DNA of 64,000 nucleotides from an uncultured Coriobacteriaceae bacterium (GCA_902801175.1 CADCHF010000001.1:143160-207159), one strand, 5' to 3'; counted from the stretch's first letter, positions 34,124 through 44,877 are shown. Numbers and translations: made by a program. The notes: a model not told the origin generated them from the sequence alone.

Positions 34124-35167
34124 ATGGCAGACCGCATCTTGAACATTGGCTTTATTGGTAACGGCAAGGGCTCAAACCGCTATCATGCGCCTTTCTCTCT
34201 GGCGCTGCCCGAGAAGTTCCGCATCAAGACCATGCAGGCACGTCACCTTGGTGGCCCCTGGCCCAAGATTCCAGGCGTTGAGTACACCACCGACATGGAG
34301 GCAATGCTCGCCGACCCCGAGATTGACATTATCGAGATCAGCACGCCCCACTTTACCCACTACTCACTCACCAAGCAGGCGCTCGAAGCCGGCAAGCATG
34401 TGGTGTGTGACAAGGCCTTCGTGGGTACCGTCGCCGAGGCCGAGGAGCTCTACGCACTCGCCGAGGCCAAGGGCGTCACTGTGCAGTGCTACCAGAACCG
34501 CCGCTTTGACTCCGACTTTCTCACCGCAAAGAAGGTCATGGAGTCGGGCAAGCTGGGCAAGGTCTTTGAGATTGTGACCCACTACGACTACTGGCGCGCA
34601 GAGTATCTGCGCTACGCCCAGGAGGGGCCCTTCGACCGCCTGATGGGCATCTGCTACGGCCATGCCTGCCACAGCGTTGACCAGCTCATTAGCTGGCTTG
34701 GCATCCCCGATCACTGGCACACCGAGACGCGCCAGCTCTATGGCGAGGGGCATCCCGAGACCTTCTACGACTTTGACCTCTACTACGACGAGCTTGGCAT
34801 CAAGGCCACAGCGGCTTCCAACTACCATGCGGCCATCCAGCGCCCGAGCTTTGAGGTCTATGGCACCCTCGGTACCTTCATCAAGGTGGAGAAGGACCAG
34901 CAGGAGCGCGACCTCAAGAAGTTCTACCTGCCTGCGGGACATCCCGACTTTGGCCTGGACACGCCCGAGCAGTGGGGAGTCCTGCGCTACTACGACGACG
35001 AGGGCACCATGCACGAGGAGCGCGTGGAGACCGTGCGCAGCACCTACAGCGGCTTCTACGAGGCACTTTATGAGACGGTGGCCAATGGCGCGCCGCAGCT
35101 CGTGAAGCCCGAAGAGACCATCGCCCAGCTGCGCATCCTTGAGGAGGCCACCAAGGACCTCAAGTAG
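34124..35167 (+). CDS. Gfo/Idh/MocA-family oxidoreductase
   Basis: A 347-residue NAD(P)-dependent dehydrogenase acting on sugars, inositols or other polyols. The N-terminal Rossmann motif reads IGFIGNGKGSNRYHAP, an atypical GxGxG. The conserved motif of this family is CDKAFVGT (where EKP is usual), followed by the C-terminal alpha/beta sheet domain. His of YGHACHSVDQL is a likely catalytic residue. Ribosome site GAGGGAGGA before ATG. Single gene, followed by REP-like repeats. Substrate not predictable; a ribokinase gene follows 316 bases later. Confidence 0.85.
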   Translation: MADRILNIGFIGNGKGSNRYHAPFSLALPEKFRIKTMQARHLGGPWPKIPGVEYTTDMEAMLADPEIDIIEISTPHFTHYSLTKQALEAGKHVVCDKAFVGTVAEAEELYALAEAKGVTVQCYQNRRFDSDFLTAKKVMESGKLGKVFEIVTHYDYWRAEYLRYAQEGPFDRLMGICYGHACHSVDQLISWLGIPDHWHTETRQLYGEGHPETFYDFDLYYDELGIKATAASNYHAAIQRPSFEVYGTLGTFIKVEKDQQERDLKKFYLPAGHPDFGLDTPEQWGVLRYYDDEGTMHEERVETVRSTYSGFYEALYETVANGAPQLVKPEETIAQLRILEEATKDLK

Positions 35168-35190
35168 CCCAAACGCAAACCCTCGCTTTC

Positions 35191-35320
35191 GGACATTGGG
35201 GACGGTTCCTCTTGTCCAAACCAAACCGTCCCTGTGTCCACCAGACATTGGGGACGGTTCCTCTTGTCCGGCTTGTCCGATCTTCTGTTCCGGACAAAAG
35301 GAACCGTCCCCAATATCCGG
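35191..35320. repeat. Cluster of three REP-like repeats (gap 35168-35482)
   Basis: GGACATTGGGGACGGTTCCT-CTTGTCC occurs at 35191-35217 and 35244-35269, and inverted at 35291-35320 (CGGACAAAAGGAACCGTCCC...). The last two face each other 21 bp apart, like a REPIN doublet. Other copies are at 26148 and 47279. Confidence 0.7.
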
Positions 35321-35482
35321 ACCACGGGAGTCCGAACGCTAAACCCCCGGGAAGTTTTCTGTTCTGGTGTTCGGGCATGGTGTGGGAAAAGGGTATCCCC
35401 ATTCCCACACCGTGCCCAGACTGGAACGAGCCTAGCGCAGTTCCTGCTAAGCTTGGGTAAGACACGGCCGTTAGGAGCAACC

Positions 35483-36370
35483 ATGAGCGTCCTCAGCATT
35501 GGTTCGATGAATCTCGACTACGTGTATCAGGTGCCTCACCTGGCCCGTCCTGGCGAGACCCTCATGGCAACCGCAATGGAGACTAAGGCGGGTGGAAAGG
35601 GACTCAATCAGACCCTTGCCCTCGCCCGTGCTAGCGCAACCGTACGACATGCCGGCTGCATTGGCCCAGAGGGAGCGGCGCTTCGCGATCTTTTGGTCGA
35701 AAACGGCGTCGACGTGTCGCTCGTGCAGACTGTAGAGGCTCCGCAGGGGTCCGCCTTCATCCAGGTTGACCAGACCACCGCACAAAACAGCATTGTCGTC
35801 TTTGGTGGGTCAAACACAGCGCTCACGCCCGAACGCGTGGTGGAGGTGCTCGACAGCGCACAGACTGGCGAGCGGGTGTTGCTGCAAAACGAAGTCAGCT
35901 CAATGAGGGAGATACTTGCAGGCTGCGCAAAACGCGGCTTGTCCGTCATCCTCAACCCGGCCCCCTACAGCGACGACATAGCTACCATGGACCTGTCATC
36001 TGTGGAGTGGCTCATCGTGAACGAGGTTGAGGTCGAGCAACTCACAGGCACGAACGACCCCGACGAAGCGTGGCAGATCGTACAAAGTCGCTGGCCGAGC
36101 ACGTCGCTTATCGTCACCCTGGGCGAGCAGGGAAGCGTCTGTTTCTGCCAGAACGAGCGCATCGTGCAGGAGGCGTACAGGGTAAGGGCCGTTGACACCA
36201 CCGCCGCGGGAGACACTTTCATTGGCTACTTTGTGGCGGGCCTCGAAAAGGGCCTTGCGCTGCCGCAGTGCCTGCAGCAGGCGTCGCTCGCCTCTGCCAT
36301 CGCCGTCACCCGACCCGGGGCAGCACCTTCCATCCCTTGGGGCAAAGAGCTTTTGGGCTTTGACGCCTGA
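35483..36370 (+). CDS. Ribokinase-like PfkB-family sugar kinase
   Basis: A 295-residue PfkB-family kinase that phosphorylates ribose or a related sugar with ATP. N-terminal substrate motif AGGKGLNQTLALAR and C-terminal anion-hole motif DTTAAGDTFIGYF match ribokinases (DTxAAGD is normal in RbsK). Length is typical. Start ATG 35483 follows TAGGAG; the longer in-frame extension crosses the repeats and is rejected. No transporter or regulator of a ribose operon is adjacent, so the sugar may come from nucleosides or inside the cell. Confidence 0.88.
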   Translation: MSVLSIGSMNLDYVYQVPHLARPGETLMATAMETKAGGKGLNQTLALARASATVRHAGCIGPEGAALRDLLVENGVDVSLVQTVEAPQGSAFIQVDQTTAQNSIVVFGGSNTALTPERVVEVLDSAQTGERVLLQNEVSSMREILAGCAKRGLSVILNPAPYSDDIATMDLSSVEWLIVNEVEVEQLTGTNDPDEAWQIVQSRWPSTSLIVTLGEQGSVCFCQNERIVQEAYRVRAVDTTAAGDTFIGYFVAGLEKGLALPQCLQQASLASAIAVTRPGAAPSIPWGKELLGFDA

Positions 36371-36418
36371 GCACCATAAGCACTGGGCCGCACGCCTGGC
36401 CGGCCTCCGTATGCACCA

Positions 36419-36892
36419 TTAGAGCATCATGCGCATGGCCTTGTGCGTCGAGCTGTCGTCAGTAAACCCGAGCGTTTGATACAGCGGGTAACCGTCGTCG
36501 GTGGCATGCAGCTCCAGCACGTCGAGCTGGCGATCGTAGGCCTCCTCAATGAGCTTGCCCATGACCCGTCGGGCGAGTCCTTGGCGTCGATACTCCGGCT
36601 TGGTATACACGTTGAAGAGCACACCGGTACGTCCGTTAGGAAAACGGGGACTTGGCGGCTTCTCCACCAGAAGGAGCCATGCGCATGAGACCATGAGTCC
36701 ATCGTCGTTTCGCGCCACAAAGGCAAGCAGGTCGCGCTGCAAGTGCCATTTGAAGTATCCGGGGAGCGTCTCGCGCAGCTGCAGGACCTGCTCGGAGTCA
36801 AGCTCGCCAAAGTCGTCGGTCAGATAGGCAAGACGAAGCTCGATGAGCTCTTCTATGTTGGCAACGGTTGCCTGCCCAAACGTCATGCCCAT
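36419..36892 (-). CDS. GNAT-family N-acetyltransferase
   Basis: A 157-residue GNAT protein. The acetyl-CoA-binding loop is RRQGLARRVMGKLIEEA (near residues 105-121), with LYQTLGF near the C-terminus. ATG 36892 follows GAGGGGGGG. A longer in-frame extension is rejected. Convergent with the ribokinase gene. Substrate unknown. Confidence 0.85.
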   Translation of the reverse strand: MGMTFGQATVANIEELIELRLAYLTDDFGELDSEQVLQLRETLPGYFKWHLQRDLLAFVARNDDGLMVSCAWLLLVEKPPSPRFPNGRTGVLFNVYTKPEYRRQGLARRVMGKLIEEAYDRQLDVLELHATDDGYPLYQTLGFTDDSSTHKAMRMML

Positions 36893-36999
36893 GCCGTGCC
36901 ACCCCCCCTCACGCAAGCGTCCCTTTGCACACCAGTCTAGCTGCACATACGCCTCGTCGGCAACCTATCTGCAGAAGAAGACCAAGCCAGATACCTGTG

Positions 37000-37040
37000 A
37001 GCAAAGAAGGCCCCTCACCCGCATCAAGGCGAGGGCGAGG
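37000..37040 (-). terminator. Possible terminator after the aldo-keto reductase gene
   Basis: GGTCCCTC...GAGGGGCC-type pairing on the minus strand followed by TTCTTTGC, about 35 bases past the stop. The stem is imperfect. Confidence 0.4.
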
Positions 37041-37072
37041 GACCTGGTGCATCTCTTTTTTTCCGCAGCCAG

Positions 37073-38224
37073 TTAGACAAAGAGCTCGACCGTCTTCGCC
37101 ATGCGCTCGATGACCTCCACGCCAAACGGGCAGCGGCTCTCGCAGCCACCGCATCCAATGCACTCGTCGGCATGGTGGTCCAGGGCAAGGTAGTGGTCAC
37201 GGACCAGCTGAGGAACCTCGCCGCCCTTTGCCACCTGCACCTCGGCCAGGTCATAGAACTTGTTCACCTGTGCCACGCTGATGCCCATGGGACACGGCGC
37301 GCAGTGACCGCAATAGGTGCAAAGCCCGCTCGCGTTGTTGTGCGGTGCCGTCGCGAGCGCGGTCGCGTAGTCGCGCTCCTCTTCCGATGCCTCACAATAT
37401 GCCGCATCTGCCTCAAGATCGGCCACGCTGCCAAAGCCGCACGTGACGCTCCCCACGGCCGGACGCGTGAGCGCGTAGTGGAGGCACATGGCGGGCGTCA
37501 TCGCCACGCCAAAGGGGCTGCGCTCCGCATCGAGCAGGCGCCCGCCCGCAAAGGCCTTCATCACGGTCAGCCCCACATCGGCGCGCTCGCAGGCACGATA
37601 GAGCTCAAGACGGTCCGCATCAAAGCCCGCATACTCGTCACCGGCCGAACTGCTCAACGTCATGATGTCGTAGCTGCCCGGCTGCATGTCGTAGGCAGGG
37701 TTGATGGAGAAGAGCATCATCTCCACCGCGTCCTGCTCGACGGCATAGCTGCCGCACACGGCACTGTGGGTAGACATGCCAATGTGACGGATGACGCCCT
37801 CGGCCTTGAGCTGCTCCACATAGTCGCGGTAGGGTCCTTCCAGGCAGCGCTTGAGCTCGTCGAGGTCGTCGATGTAATGCATCATGCCCAGCTCAACGTG
37901 GTCGGTGTGGAAGCGCGTGAGCAGATCGTCAAAGGCAACCTTGCACTTTTCCACGTCGCGCGTGCGCACGTACTGGCCGTCTTGCCAGGTGGAGCCAATG
38001 TGACCCTGCACAATCCAATGCCCAGGGTTCTCGGCACAAGCGTCTCCCAAACGCGTGCGAACCTCGGGATCGCTCATCCAGCAGTCCACGATGTTGACGC
38101 CCAGCTCGGCGGCACGCAAGGTGATGGCGCGAGCCTCCTCGGCGCTCATGCGGTCGAGCCACTCGCCACCAAAGCCAATCTCCGAGACCTTAAGCCCCGT
38201 ACGTCCCAGCCTTCGATAGTTCAT
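37073..38224 (-). CDS. Aldo-keto reductase with two C-terminal [4Fe-4S] motifs
   Basis: A 383-residue protein. Residues 1-270 are an aldo/keto reductase barrel (MNYRRLGRTGLKVSEIGFGG). The usual catalytic Tyr region reads NIVDCWMSDPEVR, so the Tyr is not obvious. The C-terminus has two ferredoxin-like motifs, CTYCGHCAPCPMGI (near 292) and CIGCGGCESRCPFGV (near 353). This fusion is common in anaerobes and suggests electron exchange with ferredoxin. Transcribed alone, divergent from the HAD genes. Substrate unknown. Confidence 0.88.
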   Translation of the reverse strand: MNYRRLGRTGLKVSEIGFGGEWLDRMSAEEARAITLRAAELGVNIVDCWMSDPEVRTRLGDACAENPGHWIVQGHIGSTWQDGQYVRTRDVEKCKVAFDDLLTRFHTDHVELGMMHYIDDLDELKRCLEGPYRDYVEQLKAEGVIRHIGMSTHSAVCGSYAVEQDAVEMMLFSINPAYDMQPGSYDIMTLSSSAGDEYAGFDADRLELYRACERADVGLTVMKAFAGGRLLDAERSPFGVAMTPAMCLHYALTRPAVGSVTCGFGSVADLEADAAYCEASEEERDYATALATAPHNNASGLCTYCGHCAPCPMGISVAQVNKFYDLAEVQVAKGGEVPQLVRDHYLALDHHADECIGCGGCESRCPFGVEVIERMAKTVELFV

Positions 38225-38316
38225 ATGATGCTCCTCCCTCCTGTCCCTCCGTTCAGCTTACACCCTTGGCTAAACAAGGGTACAGTGATATCAGAAACAC
38301 TGGCTAAGGAGACTTC

Positions 38317-39138
38317 ATGCCTAACTATCAACTCATTGCCCTCGACATGGACGGCACGCTGCTCAACTCTGAAAAGCGCATGTCGCCTCGCACGCTCGAG
38401 GCTCTGCACCACATTGCCGCGCGCGGAGTGCATGTGTGCCTCTCCACTGGCCGAGCCGTGGTCGAGCTCGAGGACTACCGCAAGGAGATGCAGGGCACGG
38501 TGAGCCTTGCGTCGCTTTTGAGCGGCGGCCACGTTTTGGACCTCGAGCAGAACTCAACCATTGACGCGCATCCGTTTGAGACCGCGACCGCACTTGCCAT
38601 TGCACAGCAGGGACTCCGCGAGAACGCCATGGTGGTTGTGCTCACCACATCGCAGACAGCTACCCTTGAAAAGGACGTCGACCGTATGGACCAGCTGGGG
38701 CTTGGCATCTACAAGCCGCTCTACCGCCAGCACTGCACCATGTGCAACGACGTGCTCGACTACATTGCCTCTCATGAGCAGGAGGTCTGCAAGGTCAACC
38801 TCTACCACCCCAGCCAGGAGGCGCGTGATCGCTCGGCAGCGGCACTGGCAGGGCTGCCGGTGCAGGCCGCCTATTCTGAGGCTGCCTCACTCGAGTGCTC
38901 CCCGCTTGGCGTAAGCAAAGCCAGCGGTCTCAAGACGCTCTGCGACCACGTGGGCATTGGCCTGGAAAACGCCATTGCCGTTGGTGACGGCCTCAACGAC
39001 CTCGATGTTCTGCGTGTGGCGGGGCTCTCGGTTGCCATGGGCAACGCGGCGCGCGAGGTCAAGGAGCTGGCGGACGTCGTGGTTGCCGACAACGACCACG
39101 ACGGCATCGCCGAGGTCGTCGAGCGTTTCTTTGCATAA
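38317..39138 (+). CDS. HAD-superfamily (Cof-type) phosphatase
   Basis: A 273-residue Cof-subfamily HAD phosphatase that hydrolyses sugar phosphates or similar small phosphates. Nucleophile motif DMDGTLLNSEKR (Asp near 9), second motif STGRA, a type IIB cap in the middle, and the final motif GDGLNDLDVL. AAGGAG precedes ATG 38317. First of three co-directional genes (next at 39192 and 40064). Confidence 0.9.
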   Translation: MPNYQLIALDMDGTLLNSEKRMSPRTLEALHHIAARGVHVCLSTGRAVVELEDYRKEMQGTVSLASLLSGGHVLDLEQNSTIDAHPFETATALAIAQQGLRENAMVVVLTTSQTATLEKDVDRMDQLGLGIYKPLYRQHCTMCNDVLDYIASHEQEVCKVNLYHPSQEARDRSAAALAGLPVQAAYSEAASLECSPLGVSKASGLKTLCDHVGIGLENAIAVGDGLNDLDVLRVAGLSVAMGNAAREVKELADVVVADNDHDGIAEVVERFFA

Positions 39139-39191
39139 CCTGGCGTCACGCCCCACAAACACCCTTCACCTGCCGATCCCAAGGAGCCAAC

Positions 39192-40046
39192 GTGATCAAG
39201 CTGGTCCTCGCCGACATGGACAACACGCTCATTCCCTTTGGAAACGACCACGCATCGGAGCGCACGCTTGCCGCCATCCATGCCTGTCAGGAGGCGGGAG
39301 TTGTGTTTGGCCCGGCAACGGGACGCAACCGCATCGAGGTTGCAGGTTTTTTGTGCTATGACGAAGCAGCCTATCAGACGGCCGTGCTCGTCAATGGGCA
39401 GGAGGTCTACCTGCGTGGCGAGCTTGTAAAACGGGAGACTCTCGACCCTAGGGCGCTACGCCGTGCCGAAGAGGCGATCCTTGGGCGTCGCGGCGTTGCT
39501 CTGCTTGTGTATCGCCCCGACGGCACCTGCGACTGGGTAGGTGACGAGCCGGAGCATCTTGGCGAGTTCATGATTAACGCCATGCATAATGGGTCACAGC
39601 GCCACAAGACGCTGCCTTCCTACCCCGTTGCAAAGGCGGGCATTGTTGCGCTTCTTGAGCGAGAGGACGAGCTGGCCCTGCAGCGCGAGCTCAGTGAGCT
39701 GTGTCCAGAACTCGACTTTCTCAATACCGTGCCGCAATGGTTTGACGTCATTCCTCACGGCTGGAGCAAGGTTCGCGGCATCGAGGTGCTGGAGCAAGAG
39801 CTGGGCATCACGTCCGACGAGCTCTGCGTGTTTGGTGACGCGCCAAACGACCTGGCCATGTTTGCGCACGCCACGCACTCGTGTGCTGTAGCCAACGCAA
39901 CGCCCGAGGCTCAGGCGGCCGCGCGCTGGCACGTTGGGGCCTCCGCCGATGACGGCGTCGCCATTGCCCTCGAGCAGATTGCCGAGGCCGCACGCATGAC
40001 CCAAGAGAGCGGCCACGAGGTACTTCCCAGCTTTATGCAGGTGTAG
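39192..40046 (+). CDS. HAD-superfamily phosphatase (second)
   Basis: A 284-residue HAD hydrolase of the same Cof type, with nucleophile motif DMDNTLIPFGND and final motif FGDAPNDLAMF. It starts at GTG 39192 with AAGGAG upstream. It is 53 bases from the preceding gene, so the two probably share a transcript and arose from an old duplication or have parallel substrates. Confidence 0.88.
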   Translation: MIKLVLADMDNTLIPFGNDHASERTLAAIHACQEAGVVFGPATGRNRIEVAGFLCYDEAAYQTAVLVNGQEVYLRGELVKRETLDPRALRRAEEAILGRRGVALLVYRPDGTCDWVGDEPEHLGEFMINAMHNGSQRHKTLPSYPVAKAGIVALLEREDELALQRELSELCPELDFLNTVPQWFDVIPHGWSKVRGIEVLEQELGITSDELCVFGDAPNDLAMFAHATHSCAVANATPEAQAAARWHVGASADDGVAIALEQIAEAARMTQESGHEVLPSFMQV

Positions 40047-40063
40047 ACATAAGGGGCTCAGCC

Positions 40064-40981
40064 ATGAACGACATGCAGCAGGAACCTCGCGAGGGACTAC
40101 AGCAGGACGTCACGCAGCAGGGCAACCAGCAACAAACAGACTTGCAGCAAGGCAACTTGCAGCAAGGCCAGCAACAGCCTGACCTTGTTGTTCAGATATT
40201 TGATGCCACCAAGGTTGCGCTCGATGGTGCAGGCGATGCCTACCGCGATGCGTTCAAGGAAATCCAGGGGAAGCTTCCCACCTTTGACGAGGTGCTGGCA
40301 CAAGCGGTGCTGCTACCAGGCACGCGCATCGACCGAATCGACTATCTCGCCAAGACACTTGGACCAAAGTACATCCACCCCATCGTGAGGGCATCCATCA
40401 ATGTGACACCTGCCGCGGCGGGACTCTCCAACAAGCAGATCGAAAAGATTGCCAAACGCTCGATTGGGCAAGACGGTCGCCGCACGACGGCACTCTCGTT
40501 TGCCGCCGGAATTCCGGGCGGCGTTGCGGCGGCGGCCACCATACCCGCCGACCTCATACAGTTCTACGGCTACCTCATTCGCAGCATTCAGAAGCTGAGC
40601 TACCTCTATGGCTGGCGCGACCTCGTATATATCACCGAGGGTGAGCCCGACATCGCTACCGCTGGAGCGCTGGTTGTCTTTTTGGGCGTCATGGCGGGAA
40701 TACCCGAGGCAGACGCCGCGCTTGCACGACTCGCCCGCCTGCGCAGTGCGGGTGCCACCGACGACCAGCTTCGTCAGGTCATGGCAGAGCGCTCCATGGC
40801 CCCACAGATCAAGCTCATCTCGGACGGCCTCACGCGTCGCATGGCGCGCAGACTCACCGGTCAGGTGGCAGGGCACGCCATCCCGATCGTTGGGGGAATC
40901 GTCTCAGGCGTCATGACCGGCTCGGGCTTTGACGAGATGGCAAAGCGGCTGCTCAAGGAGCTCAAGCGCCACGGGGCATAG
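40064..40981 (+). CDS. EcsC-family protein
   Basis: A 305-residue protein. The N-terminal 40 residues are Gln-rich, with short repeats (QQGNLQQGQQQ). An EcsC domain follows, with hydrophobic glycine-rich segments (FAAGIPGGVAAAATIPADLIQFYGY near 150 and VAGHAIPIVGGIVSGVMTG near 270) that may insert in the membrane. EcsC was named from the Bacillus Ecs ABC locus, but its function is not settled. It starts 17 bases after the HAD gene with AAGGGG, so it is the last gene of that operon. Confidence 0.85.
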   Translation: MNDMQQEPREGLQQDVTQQGNQQQTDLQQGNLQQGQQQPDLVVQIFDATKVALDGAGDAYRDAFKEIQGKLPTFDEVLAQAVLLPGTRIDRIDYLAKTLGPKYIHPIVRASINVTPAAAGLSNKQIEKIAKRSIGQDGRRTTALSFAAGIPGGVAAAATIPADLIQFYGYLIRSIQKLSYLYGWRDLVYITEGEPDIATAGALVVFLGVMAGIPEADAALARLARLRSAGATDDQLRQVMAERSMAPQIKLISDGLTRRMARRLTGQVAGHAIPIVGGIVSGVMTGSGFDEMAKRLLKELKRHGA

Positions 40982-40987
40982 GACAGG

Positions 40988-41017
40988 AAAGGCGAGGGTG
41001 CCAGTACCCTCGCCTTT
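40988..41017. terminator. Bidirectional terminator between EcsC and GH1 genes
   Basis: AAAGGCGAGGGT - six bases - ACCCTCGCCTTT between convergent genes. T-runs are short on both sides. Confidence 0.7.
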
Positions 41018-41045
41018 CAATCAGCGCTTCATCACACGTGCGACA

Positions 41046-42482
<1,437 letters not shown>

Positions 42483-42558
42483 TCATACACTCAATAGTAT
42501 GAAACCCGCCGTCGAGGTGTGTCGGCGGCGGACAAAGGAAGGACATGCTTTTCGTGCG

Positions 42559-42864
42559 CTAGCGGCTCACGTTGTCGTGCCAGGCGCCAATGAGGTTGGC
42601 GTTATTGCGGAACTGACAGGCCACCACGCGCGGCATGGTGGGAGGAATCTGGTAGGCAGCCTCAGCATCAAAGATGGCCTGTAACTGGGTGCGAATCCGG
42701 TCGATGAGGTCCTCGCGCGCCGAGATACCGCCGCCGATGGCCACGGCCTCCACGTCGAGCACGCACTGCAGGTTGTATATCTGCACGGCAGCTATGCGCG
42801 CATACTCGTCGAGCATCGTAAGGATGCGTTTGTCACCGGCGTCGGCCAGCTCAAAGACCTTGAA
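42559..42864 (-). pseudogene. C-terminal fragment of a ROK-family sugar kinase/regulator
   Basis: From NGFKVFELADAGDKRIL (near 42860) to the stop at 42559 the frame reads as a normal ROK C-terminus (LDVEAVAIGGGISARE, then a glucokinase-like ending VVACQFRNNANLIGAW). Upstream of that, homology ends abruptly in the inverted and direct repeats at about 42870-42966. The missing ATP-binding and sugar-binding N-terminus is not found within the window. So the gene was broken by an insertion or deletion. Confidence 0.7.
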
Positions 42865-42865
42865 C

Positions 42866-42966
42866 CCGTTTGTGGGCCAATGCGGATGTTTTGGACGTGC
42901 TTGCGGGCAAATGCGGATGTTTCGGACGCCTCAAGCAGCTTGAAACGTCCGTTTTTGCCCACAAGC
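42866..42966. repeat. Short inverted/direct repeats at the break of the ROK gene
   Basis: GGGC(C/A)AATGCGGATGTTT(T/C)GGACG occurs twice in tandem (about 42874 and 42906). CTTGCGGGCAAATGCGGATG pairs imperfectly with the inverted CGTCCGTTTTTGCCCACAAG at about 42946-42966. Translated on the minus strand it reads MLVGKNGRFKLLEASETSAF, probably a repeat sequence rather than a gene. Confidence 0.5.
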
Positions 42967-43099
42967 ATGCCTCGGTCGGACATCTGGGGCCGTCCAAGAT
43001 GTACGGACAAACGTTACGACCTCGTTTCTCTCTCTAGATACATCCTATGACGTTTCGTATACTCCTCACCAATCGCATAGCACCACCAAACCTAAGAAG

Positions 43100-43373
43100 C
43101 GGAAGTAAAACCTGCAGAGGCGCCTACAGAGAGCACGGGCAGCTGAGATCCGAGCGGTAGCTGGCAGGCATAATGGACCCGCTGAGGGCGCGAAGAAACC
43201 CCGGCAACAGGGCGGAAGTCGCGACGGCAGCCCGCCGTCATAGGGCAGGGAGTGATGGCTCCCACAGAGTGAGCGGATGTACGAGCGTCCGCTAATCGAG
43301 GTGGCACCGCAGGCTTATGCATACGCATGACGCTTGTCCTCGAGACCCATAGGTCGAGGACGGGCGTTTTTTG
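43100..43373 (+). ncRNA. T-box leader, probably tryptophan-specific
   Basis: The AGAGAGC of stem I lies near 43134 and a likely specifier, AATGGAC (UGG codon), near 43172. The T-box sequence GAGGTGGCACCGCAGG is at 43298-43313. A terminator GTCCTCGA - loop - TCGAGGAC with TTTTTT follows at 43336-43372. Uncharged tRNA-Trp would bind UGG and the T-box, and favour read-through into the TrpB2 gene 60 bases later. Confidence 0.85.
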
Positions 43374-43434
43374 TTGGCCAGAGTGGCCGAGCCCTTCCTC
43401 AAACGCGCCAACCGGCGCAGAAAGGAGGCCCGCC

Positions 43435-44847
43435 ATGGCCGCCAGCAAGAACCCGTACCGCATCTATCTCGCCGAGGACCAGATCCCCACCAGCTACTAC
43501 AACCTGCGCGCCGACATGCCCACAAAGCCCGAGCCCATGCGCCTGCCCAACGGCGCGGTGGCCGAGTTTGCGCACATCGCCCCAGTCTTTGCAGACGAGC
43601 TGGTGCGCCAGGAGCTCGACGACGATACTGCCTACACGCCCATCCCCGAGGGCATTCGCGAGATGTACAAGATCTATCGGCCCAGCCCGCTCTGCCGCGC
43701 CTACAGCCTGGAGCAGGCGCTGGACACCCCCGCAAAGATCTACTACAAGTTTGAGGGCAACAACACGAGTGGCTCGCACAAGCTCAACTCCGCGCTCGCC
43801 CAGGCCTACTACGCCCACGAGCAGGGGCTTTCCACCATTACCACCGAGACGGGCGCAGGCCAGTGGGGCACCGCCCTCAGTGAGGCCGCCGCGCGCTTTG
43901 GCCTTGAGTGCGACGTCTTCATGGTGCGTGCCAGCTACGAGCAAAAGCCCTTCCGTCGCTCCGTGATGCAGACCTTTGGTGCGAACGTGACCCCCTCCCC
44001 CAGCCAGGAGACCGAGATTGGTCGCAAGATGTACGCCGACGAGGCCAACCGCTCCGGCAGCCTGGGCACGGCCATCAGCGAGGCCGTGGAGCGCGCGCTG
44101 CACGTGCCCGAGAATCGCGGCCGCTACCAGCTGGGATCGGTCCTGAATCAGGTGCTGCTGCACCAGTCCATCATCGGCCTTGAGAGCTATGCGGCGCTCG
44201 AGGAGCTGGGCGAGTATCCCGACATCGTCATTGGCTGCGCGGGCGGCGGCTCCAACCTCGGCGGCCTCATCGCGCCATTCATGCGCGACAAGCTCACGGG
44301 CGTGCACCCCGATACGCGCTTCATCGCCGTTGAGCCCAAGAGCTGCCCGAGCCTCACGCGCGGCCGCTTTGCCTACGACTTTGCCGACACCGGCCAGACC
44401 TGCCCGCTCGTCAAGATGTACACGCTGGGCAACGGCTTCATCCCCAGCCCCGACCACGCGGGCGGCCTGCGCTACCACGGCATGAGCCCCATCATCAGTC
44501 AGCTGAAGCACGACGGATTCCTCGATGCCGTGGCCGTGGCCCAGACCGACGTCTTTGCCGCTGCCGAGCAGTTTGCCAAGCTGGAAACCATCCTTCCCGC
44601 CCCCGAGAGCGCACATGCCATCCGCGTGGCCATCGACGAGGCACTGCGTTGCAAAGAGACCGGCGAGGAGAAAGTCATTCTCTTTGGCCTCACGGGCACT
44701 GGGTACTTTGACCTCACCGCCTACGAGGCGTACAACAACGGCACCATGGTGGACCATGTTCCCACCGACGAGGAGCTTGAGATTGGCTTTGCGACGATTC
44801 CCGCCGTGCCTGGCGTACAGGCCGCAGGCGGTCTGCCGCTGGAGTAG
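43435..44847 (+). CDS. trpB2: Tryptophan synthase beta chain, TrpB2 type
   Basis: A 470-residue PLP enzyme joining L-serine and indole to make tryptophan. The PLP lysine lies in NNTSGSHKLNSALAQA (near residue 112), and the phosphate-binding loop is GCAGGGSNLGG. The extra N-terminal region and length are typical of TrpB2 rather than TrpB1. Start ATG 43435 follows AAAGGAGG; the upstream frame lies in the T-box. No trpA or other trp genes are near, so it may use free indole. Control by the T-box leader is well supported. Confidence 0.92.
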   Translation: MAASKNPYRIYLAEDQIPTSYYNLRADMPTKPEPMRLPNGAVAEFAHIAPVFADELVRQELDDDTAYTPIPEGIREMYKIYRPSPLCRAYSLEQALDTPAKIYYKFEGNNTSGSHKLNSALAQAYYAHEQGLSTITTETGAGQWGTALSEAAARFGLECDVFMVRASYEQKPFRRSVMQTFGANVTPSPSQETEIGRKMYADEANRSGSLGTAISEAVERALHVPENRGRYQLGSVLNQVLLHQSIIGLESYAALEELGEYPDIVIGCAGGGSNLGGLIAPFMRDKLTGVHPDTRFIAVEPKSCPSLTRGRFAYDFADTGQTCPLVKMYTLGNGFIPSPDHAGGLRYHGMSPIISQLKHDGFLDAVAVAQTDVFAAAEQFAKLETILPAPESAHAIRVAIDEALRCKETGEEKVILFGLTGTGYFDLTAYEAYNNGTMVDHVPTDEELEIGFATIPAVPGVQAAGGLPLE

Positions 44848-44877
44848 GCCTGGAGCGAGCGCTCCTCCGCACCCGCA

